Of a stretch of 5,572 nucleotides of DNA, positions 1-3,923 are shown one piece after another. The stretch is from the NCBI GenBank assembly GCA_023128635.1, contig JAGMDP010000272.1, positions 1 through 5,572 on the forward strand, given 5' to 3'. The position numbers and the translations under genes are program-made. Position 1 is the stretch's first letter; every line of letters starts with the position of its first letter. The notes under the pieces are model-generated. The model was not told the DNA's origin. It saw only the letters and a program-made list of their open reading frames with translations, and searched no databases. Origin of the DNA: Candidatus Heimdallarchaeota archaeon. GTDB lineage: Archaea > Asgardarchaeota > Heimdallarchaeia > JABLTI01.

Positions 1-858
1 ATTCTGGCACTGAGGACATTCTTTTGCTAAAGTATTGATTATTCCTTTTTTACTTTCAATTGCATAGCAATTTGGGCAATGAGCGAGAAATCCTAAGGTA
101 CTCATTGATTCTTTGGCTTTTGTTATCCCTTTCTCAGCTAGCACATACGCTCTGATGTAGTGTTCTGTGCTATGAGCAAAGATTGGTTTAGTGCTTTTTC
201 CTTGTCTTGCAAGATTTGTAGCAATAAAACCTACAAGCATTCTAACTGCAACTTCATGACCGATTGATGAATGAATTGGTTTTGAAGCGTATTTTCGTAT
301 GCATGCTTTCGGATATCTTCCACACATTGTAGCCATATCAGTGGATGTCACTGCAAGAAAACCATTATAACCTATTGCTTGAGCTGCTGAATCCATAAAA
401 ACTGAGGGAGACCCAAAAGGATCAACATCAATAACATCAAATCTATTTCTTTCAGCTGCATGTCTCACCATAATTTCGTTGGCATCTTCCATATGGACAC
501 TTGCTTTTTCCATTAACTTCAGTTGTTTTACATTTTCTTTGATTAAGTCTACTGCATGAGGATTTTTGTCATTTATAACCACAAAAATATTATCGATTTC
601 ATTAGCAATTCTGACTGCTCTTATTCCGCTTCCAGCCATAGGTTCACAATAAAGCAAGCTCTCCTTTTTTGAATACAATTCAACGTACACACGAAGAGTA
701 GCTAAGGCAAAATCCCTGTTCAACTCCATGACCTTATTATAAAAAACCGGAGCATCAGAAGGTGGATAACTTATAGGCGATTTCCTAAAGGCTTCAACAT
801 TAGGGACCAAAACCTTTGTATTGCCTTCCACAACTGCTTCTAAAGGATAATCAACCAT
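1..858 (-). CDS. trm1: tRNA (guanine(26)-N2)-dimethyltransferase Trm1, C-terminus cut by window edge
   Basis: SAM-dependent enzyme that converts G26 of tRNAs to N2,N2-dimethylguanosine, at the D-arm/anticodon-arm junction. I translated 286 codons from the ATG at 858; the frame is still open at base 1, and family members are usually nearer 380 residues, so the C-terminus is missing. Seen: the early FYNKVMELNRD block (39-49), a SAM-binding motif I region around EPMAGSGIRAVR (72-83), the catalytic DVDPFGSP block (144-151), the conserved CGRYPKACIRKY segment (179-190), and a zinc-type pair of CxxC motifs (C261/C264, C281/C284). An AAGGA ribosome-binding site lies 7 nt before the ATG. The start overlaps the end of rlmE by 8 nt (851-858), so the two are probably co-transcribed and translationally coupled. 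Identification is firm; only the missing end is unseen. Confidence 0.96.
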   Translation of the reverse strand, partial: MVDYPLEAVVEGNTKVLVPNVEAFRKSPISYPPSDAPVFYNKVMELNRDFALATLRVYVELYSKKESLLYCEPMAGSGIRAVRIANEIDNIFVVINDKNPHAVDLIKENVKQLKLMEKASVHMEDANEIMVRHAAERNRFDVIDVDPFGSPSVFMDSAAQAIGYNGFLAVTSTDMATMCGRYPKACIRKYASKPIHSSIGHEVAVRMLVGFIATNLARQGKSTKPIFAHSTEHYIRAYVLAEKGITKAKESMSTLGFLAHCPNCYAIESKKGIINTLAKECPQCQN

Positions 859-1507
859 TTTCTTTTCCTTCTACATTTTTTGGCTTCTTCTTTTTCCTAA
901 GTGGTCCTTTTTTCAATCCCTTAGCAATTGCATAAATTTCAGCACTACCCTTTCTTGATGCTTTTGGTTTGTAAAAATAAACAAAATGAAATAATATCTT
1001 CAGATTTGCTACAAAGGCTTCATAGAGGTCTCCCATAAATAATTTGCAGACGAATTTTCCTCCTCGTTTCAGGAACCCAGAAGCACACAATCTTAATGCT
1101 TGTTCTGTTAGATAGATTTGTCTTGCATGATCTGTACTCCAATTTCCAGATACTTTTGGACTAATATCTGACAGGATTACATCAACTGGATCACCTATGA
1201 GTGTTTTTAATCGTTCCTTTGTTTTAGGATCCGTGATATCTCCTTGTATTGCTATTACATTATCAAGTGGTTCTAAGTAATCAAGATCTATTGCATACAC
1301 TTTTCCAGTTGGAATTACAAGATTACTCGCAACTTGCGACCAACCACCAGGAGCTGCTCCAACATCTATTACATAGTTTCCTATTTTGAAAACATTGAAT
1401 TTCTCATTAATTTGTATGAGTTTATATGAGGCTCTTGAGCGGTAGCCTTCCCTTACTGCCTCTCGATAATAGAATTCTCTCTGACGCATTCTTCGTCTAT
1501 GACTCAT
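851..1507 (-). CDS. rlmE: RlmE/FtsJ-family 2'-O-ribose RNA methyltransferase
   Basis: Predicted SAM-dependent 2'-O-methyltransferase. The bacterial orthologue methylates U2552 in the A-loop of 23S rRNA; eukaryotic relatives (Trm7, Mrm2, Spb1) act on tRNA or rRNA, so the exact target here is inferred. The 218-residue protein has the standard compact Rossmann fold. It shows SAM motif I VIDVGAAPGGW (46-56) and all four residues of the K-D-K-E catalytic tetrad: K29 in SRASYKL, D114 in LSDISP, K155 in FVCKLF, E190 in SAEIY. The N-terminus is arginine-rich (RRRMRQR) and the last 25 residues form a lysine-rich tail (including RKKKKPK), both suited to rRNA binding. The ATG is supported by a GAGGT ribosome-binding site 7 nt upstream. 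It overlaps trm1 by 8 nt downstream, forming an RNA-modification pair. A 142-bp spacer with a strong hairpin separates it from the TFE-beta-like gene. Confidence 0.96.
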   Translation of the reverse strand: MSHRRRMRQREFYYREAVREGYRSRASYKLIQINEKFNVFKIGNYVIDVGAAPGGWSQVASNLVIPTGKVYAIDLDYLEPLDNVIAIQGDITDPKTKERLKTLIGDPVDVILSDISPKVSGNWSTDHARQIYLTEQALRLCASGFLKRGGKFVCKLFMGDLYEAFVANLKILFHFVYFYKPKASRKGSAEIYAIAKGLKKGPLRKKKKPKNVEGKENG

Positions 1508-1514
1508 AGTTATT

Positions 1515-1519
1515 ACCTC
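1515..1519 (-). promoter_or_regulatory. Shine-Dalgarno site of rlmE
   Basis: The minus strand reads GAGGT, 7 nt before the rlmE ATG. It is the best-placed ribosome-binding site in the window and implies that the rlmE mRNA has a leader of at least about 13 nt rather than being leaderless. Confidence 0.7.
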
Positions 1520-1544
1520 ACATAATCATTAACTGATATCACAT

Positions 1545-1583
1545 AAAAAAATAGAGATAATTTTAGTCTAATTAACTCTATTT
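1545..1583 (-). terminator. Hairpin plus U-run between the TFE-beta-like gene and rlmE
   Basis: On the minus strand an 8-bp arm AAATAGAG (1583-1576) pairs with CTCTATTT (1556-1549). A single T-T mismatch (1575/1557) follows, then an inner 5-bp stem TAATT/AATTA closes a 7-nt loop. The outer arm runs into seven consecutive U (1551-1545). Geometry matches an intrinsic terminator for the upstream transcript, about 66 nt after the TFE-beta-like stop codon. It ends about 38 nt before the rlmE ATG, so it could also act as an attenuator in the rlmE leader. The stem has little GC, and archaeal termination depends mainly on the U-tract, so the function is inferred. Confidence 0.55.
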
Positions 1584-1649
1584 CAAGAATCGAGTACCTT
1601 TCTTTGCCACTTGTTATATGATGATAAAGATGAAAAACAACAGTAATTA

Positions 1650-2045
1650 TTACTTTTCTTCTTCCACTTTCGGTTTGGAAAACAACCATTTTGTGAATAA
1701 TGGGCAATCTACGGAGGATATAGGATTCCCTACATTGCACCTGTCAAGTTCATAACAGGTGAAACATGGACATCCACCAATGTTATCCCATTGAATCATA
1801 AAGGTACTAGTCATTGATTTCCCTTCCAAACGCTCCATTAGAAATCGTTTTACGAAATAAGAACCATCTTTTGCTTTCAGTAGCTTGAATTCGTCTTTTA
1901 CGGATTCATCCCTCAAGAGTTTTTCAAACTCTTTGAAGTTTATGGCTAGAACTTCTACTAAATCATCTGCAGCTATTTCTGTAACTCCGCGTGTATCATA
2001 CATTTCTTGCAGTAATTGCTTGAATTCCTTTGTTATAGCAATCAT
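1650..2045 (-). CDS. tfeB: TFE-beta-like transcription factor (RPC39/Rpc34-type [4Fe-4S] protein)
   Basis: A 131-residue protein that I assign to archaeal TFE-beta, the homologue of eukaryotic RNA polymerase III subunit RPC39/Rpc34. Together with TFE-alpha, TFE-beta helps RNA polymerase open promoter DNA. Seen: an N-terminal helical region with winged-helix-like character (about 3-70, ending in GSYFVKRF), then a C-terminal cysteine motif C94-x2-C97-x5-C103-x10-C114 followed by PLFTKWL. From memory, this spacing and the trailing W-L match the cubane Fe-S site of human RPC39. An extra cysteine, C92, precedes it. The protein ends in a short charged tail. It starts at ATG with in-frame stops just upstream; the nearest ribosome-binding sequence, GAGGT (2058-2062), sits 12 nt away, which is longer than usual. 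No partner subunit gene is visible nearby. The Fe-S motif is strong evidence; the winged-helix call is weaker. Confidence 0.82.
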   Translation of the reverse strand: MIAITKEFKQLLQEMYDTRGVTEIAADDLVEVLAINFKEFEKLLRDESVKDEFKLLKAKDGSYFVKRFLMERLEGKSMTSTFMIQWDNIGGCPCFTCYELDRCNVGNPISSVDCPLFTKWLFSKPKVEEEK

Positions 2046-2161
2046 TATTTTTTCATGACCTCATTGTCATTTTCGACTTGTGTTTTTTATCTATTAGTGC
2101 AGAATGATAGATTGTCTAGGCTTTATTTCGTCCAGTTTGCTATCCAAATATTCGGTTTTTT

Positions 2162-2167
2162 TGTGCG
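2162..2167 (-). repeat. CGCACA motif, copy C (TFE-beta-like gene leader)
   Basis: The minus strand reads CTAAAGGCGCACAAA. It lies about 28 nt downstream of the centre of a TATA-like GCTATATTAA, near where an archaeal transcription start would fall. It is one of three CGCACA copies confined to the two spacers flanking the S-component gene. Initiator or operator function is speculative. Confidence 0.3.
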
Positions 2168-2222
2168 CCTTTAGATAATAGTTTAGGTTAATATAGCATA
2201 TTCACAACTAACTAAAAAGTAT

Positions 2223-2230
2223 TGTGCGTT
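2223..2230 (-). repeat. AACGCACA motif, copy B
   Basis: The minus strand reads AGAACGCACAAT, 61 bp from copy C in the same spacer, and shares the full 8-mer AACGCACA with copy A. It follows an AT-rich ATTATTAAATAAG stretch, but at a shorter distance than the other two copies follow their TATA-like sites. Confidence 0.3.
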
Positions 2231-2360
2231 CTTATTTAATAATTTTTCACTTTTGAATCTTTAGAATGTTATGTTTTCACACAAAATAATTGATTCACTT
2301 CTTTTTTTGACCGATATTTAGTAAATAATTTGTGGGAATGATTGTGTTAGGGAGATTCGT

Positions 2361-3056
2361 TCACCAGGTACTAAATGTTTTTGCCAACCGAGTGGGGTAC
2401 GCAATTAAATACGGAAGATAAGCATCAATGGTTCCTTGTACAATGTTCCAAAGAGCATATCCTGCTGCTAGAATTAACGCCATCTTTGGATCAATCGATA
2501 GGGTTATTCCAGAATACAAAGGAACAAAGGCGAACAAGTTAAGTGTAAACATCAATAATAATCGAATTATAACTGCTAAAGCCATTAAGAAGGGATAATA
2601 CTTTAGGAGATTTTCTGATGATTCATCTATTAGATTAATAATTCGACTCTTTGATGTGAACTTGTTTGTCTTAAAAAATAACCAGGGGACAACGATCATT
2701 GGTATTGTAGCTGAAAATTTTGCAAGCATTCCAACCCAAGGAAGGTATTCCGGTAAAAGTAAAATAAATACGGATCCTAAAATTGTTGCTAATAATCCAC
2801 CTCTTATCCCAAAAACAATGTATGCCAAGATCATTGGGATAGCTATAAAATCAATGATTTTGATACCCATAAGAGGAACAGTTGGCATGTAGGGATTCAC
2901 TAGAAACGCAAAAACAATACTCATACCGCCTAGAATAGCTCCTCCTGTTAATTCAACAAGTAATGTTTTACCTTTAAACTCCCTCATTTCTGGTAAATCT
3001 TCAGATTGCTCATGCTTGCCTTCTAAAGAATCTGTTTGTTTTTCTGTTTTCTCCAT
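2361..3056 (-). CDS. ECF-transporter-type substrate-binding (S) component, substrate unknown
   Basis: A predicted six-helix membrane protein of the ECF transporter S-component type, which binds a vitamin or similar micronutrient and is energised by a separate A/A'/T module. The 231-residue protein has a hydrophilic, Glu/Lys-rich N-terminus (1-30). Hydrophobic segments follow at about 32-53, 66-84, 86-103, 108-128, 152-182 and 191-222. The pattern IDFIAIP...VFGIRGGLLA (68-90), the W-V-G-M-LAKF segment (107-114) and NLFAFVPLY (173-181) resemble the RibU/PF12822 layout. Nothing visible fixes the ligand, and no ATPase or EcfT gene is in the window, so it probably shares a module encoded elsewhere. 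It has its own TATA-like promoter. No clear ribosome-binding site precedes the ATG; an internal ATG at residue 24 would remove most of the polar extension and cannot be excluded. Confidence 0.7.
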   Translation of the reverse strand: MEKTEKQTDSLEGKHEQSEDLPEMREFKGKTLLVELTGGAILGGMSIVFAFLVNPYMPTVPLMGIKIIDFIAIPMILAYIVFGIRGGLLATILGSVFILLLPEYLPWVGMLAKFSATIPMIVVPWLFFKTNKFTSKSRIINLIDESSENLLKYYPFLMALAVIIRLLLMFTLNLFAFVPLYSGITLSIDPKMALILAAGYALWNIVQGTIDAYLPYLIAYPTRLAKTFSTW

Positions 3057-3096
3057 TTGTGTAGAACCTACTTATGTCACCCGATTCGTATGAGTC

Positions 3097-3104
3097 TGTG
3101 CGTT
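3097..3104 (-). repeat. AACGCACA motif, copy A (S-component gene leader)
   Basis: The minus strand reads AAACGCACAGAC, about 24 nt downstream of the centre of the TATA-like TTTATAATTT and 40 nt before the S-component ATG. It shares AACGCACA with copy B, and like copy C it is preceded by CTAAAG. Its position suggests the transcription start region; function is unproven. Confidence 0.35.
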
Positions 3105-3118
3105 TGTCTTTAGCTGAT

Positions 3119-3128
3119 AAATTATAAA
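3119..3128 (-). promoter_or_regulatory. TATA-like promoter element of the S-component gene
   Basis: The minus strand reads TTTATAATTT, close to the archaeal TATA consensus, within the spacer after the eL31 U-tract. Transcription would begin about 25 nt downstream, near 3098, giving a leader of about 40 nt. No convincing BRE purine block is visible immediately upstream, so confidence is moderate. Confidence 0.4.
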
Positions 3129-3196
3129 TAATATTTTCAATTACTCGTAAATGCGTAGCAAGTCCTAAAATTGATTATAGAGAAAAGATTTAGGGT

Positions 3197-3212
3197 AAAA
3201 ATAAAAAATAAA
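3197..3212 (-). terminator. U-rich terminator tract after eL31
   Basis: The minus strand reads TTTATTTTTTATTTTT beginning 14 nt after the eL31 stop codon, with no obvious hairpin. This is the usual form of an archaeal intrinsic terminator. It would separate the ribosomal gene from the S-component gene, which has its own TATA-like element downstream. Confidence 0.55.
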
Positions 3213-3226
3213 GATGTAGAGGTGAA

Positions 3227-3601
3227 TTATTCATCCTCTTCTTCTTCAATATCTTCTTCGTCGGGTGGTCGTAATTCGCCACGACCAGGTCTTCTTCTGA
3301 CCTCTGGGACTCGTGCTTCGGCAGCAACTTTTCTTTCAACAAGGTAAAGTTCTACTATGCCTTCATCATCTTTAATAGCGCGTACACGAACCTTTCTGGG
3401 AGGTTTCTGAATACCTCGAGCCCAAATGAACTCATTTAGTTCATTATCAATTATGATATCTTCCGCCTTCATGTGCCTATAGATGAATTTCTTCATAATT
3501 CTAATGGCTCTTGGGGCTCTTTTTTGACGAGTAGATAATTTCAACTTCGGATAGAAGGGAATTGTATATATTCGTTCTTCTACCAGTTCATCTTCTGACA
3601 A
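3227..3601 (-). CDS. rpl31e: Large ribosomal subunit protein eL31, with an acidic C-terminal extension
   Basis: Archaeal/eukaryotic-specific 50S protein located near the peptide exit tunnel. Core signatures are RIYTIPF (10-16), KRAPRAIR (27-34), IDNELNEFIWARGI (51-64) and VRVRAIKD (71-78), continuing to about residue 95. Most archaeal homologues are about 90 residues; this one has 124. The additional C-terminus is charge-segregated: an Arg/Pro/Gly stretch (101-113, RRRPGRGELRPP) followed by an almost purely acidic end (114-124). The start is TTG at 3601: an in-frame TGA lies three codons upstream, the next methionine is residue 36 inside the core, and a purine-rich GAGAGTGA sits 6 nt before it. 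The eL39 gene, often beside eL31 in archaea, is absent from the 76-bp gap upstream. Identification is secure. Confidence 0.96.
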   Translation of the reverse strand: MSEDELVEERIYTIPFYPKLKLSTRQKRAPRAIRIMKKFIYRHMKAEDIIIDNELNEFIWARGIQKPPRKVRVRAIKDDEGIVELYLVERKVAAEARVPEVRRRPGRGELRPPDEEDIEEEEDE

Positions 3602-3607
3602 TTTTAT

Positions 3608-3615
3608 TCACTCTC
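3608..3615 (-). promoter_or_regulatory. Ribosome-binding site deciding the eL31 TTG start
   Basis: The minus strand reads GAGAGTGA ending 6 nt before TTG, an imperfect match to GGAGGTGA. With the in-frame stop contained in it (TGA, 3610-3608), it leaves TTG as the only sensible start. Confidence 0.55.
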
Positions 3616-3640
3616 TTTGGTCGGTCTTTTCCTATTACCT

Positions 3641-3648
3641 ATTTTAAA
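3641..3648 (-). promoter_or_regulatory. Possible TATA element for eL31
   Basis: The minus strand reads TTTAAAAT inside an AT-rich stretch between the ACP and eL31 genes. A start site about 25 nt downstream would give a leader of about 20 nt that includes the ribosome-binding site. The match is weak, and eL31 could instead be read through from the ACP gene. Confidence 0.28.
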
Positions 3649-3677
3649 TTTACTATTGGTTTTCATTCAGTTTTATG

Positions 3678-3923
3678 CTAAAAACTAACCTCATATTTAG
3701 CAAGGATTGTCTTAATATCACTAATTGTATTCATTGCAATAATATCATCATCTGAAAGAATAATATCGAAGTTTTGCTCTAGCTCAGAAATGATGACTAG
3801 GTGAGTCATGGAATCCCAAGCTTCATAATCTTTTCTTGATATTTCTTCTGTGAGTTCTTCTTTGTCGACTAATAGTATTTTACTAACAATGTCTATGATT
3901 TTATCGTAGTTGTTTTCACTCAA
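3678..3923 (-). CDS. Stand-alone acyl carrier protein, partner of the FkbH-like enzyme
   Basis: An 81-residue PP-binding carrier protein. The phosphopantetheine attachment site is Ser38 in the sequence WDSMTHL, followed by the typical helix II VIISELEQNFDI and the acidic loop LSDDDI. The protein is rich in Asp and Glu as expected. It would carry the glyceryl (or phosphoglyceryl) thioester made by the adjacent FkbH-type protein. It starts at TTG: the codon overlaps the upstream TGA stop as TTGA, and a GGTGA ribosome-binding site lies 7 nt upstream; the first methionine, M39, is beyond the active serine. Tight overlap implies one operon and coupled translation. A 4'-phosphopantetheinyl transferase would be needed and is not in view. 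Such discrete ACPs are bacterial in character, so transfer is likely but not shown by the sequence alone. Confidence 0.93.
   Translation of the reverse strand: MSENNYDKIIDIVSKILLVDKEELTEEISRKDYEAWDSMTHLVIISELEQNFDIILSDDDIIAMNTISDIKTILAKYEVSF

Larger units (their letters stand above)
2046..2360. other. Gene-free spacer upstream of the TFE-beta-like gene
   Basis: A 315-bp AT-rich interval with no credible ORF, tRNA or box C/D RNA that I can find. Read on the minus strand, it should carry the promoter and leader of the TFE-beta-like gene. Visible elements are a TATA-like GCTATATTAA (2197-2188), two CGCACA motifs (2228-2223 and 2167-2162), a small perfect inverted repeat AATAT-AGC-ATATT (2190-2202) nested within a bulged outer pairing (2182-2190 with 2209-2216), and a 6-bp inverted repeat ATCTAT/ATAGAT (2089-2112). 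A two-codon ORF, ATG-AAA-AAA-TAA, ends at the start codon itself (TAATG). If the TATA-like site is used, the leader would be about 120 nt long. Confidence 0.5.

Noticed and set aside
1618..1624. Box C-like ATGATGA on the plus strand, possible C/D guide RNA
   Set aside because: No CTGA box D follows within a suitable distance, and no C'/D' pair is visible.
1513..1740. Minus-strand ORF of 75 codons overlapping the end of the TFE-beta-like gene
   Set aside because: It overlaps the conserved cysteine region in another frame, shows no recognisable domain, and covers the hairpin spacer; it is a chance open frame.
2089..2112. ATCTAT/ATAGAT inverted repeat as a terminator or operator
   Set aside because: The stem is only 6 bp, AT-only except one pair, with a 12-nt loop and no U-run on the minus strand; chance is a sufficient explanation in AT-rich DNA.
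2046..2360. Hidden tRNA, riboswitch or small protein gene in the 315-bp spacer
   Set aside because: I found no T-arm-like GTTCRA block, no recognisable riboswitch core and no ORF with a ribosome-binding site.
2656..2892. Plus-strand ORF inside the S-component gene
   Set aside because: It is the complement of a hydrophobic coding region with no start signals or family resemblance.
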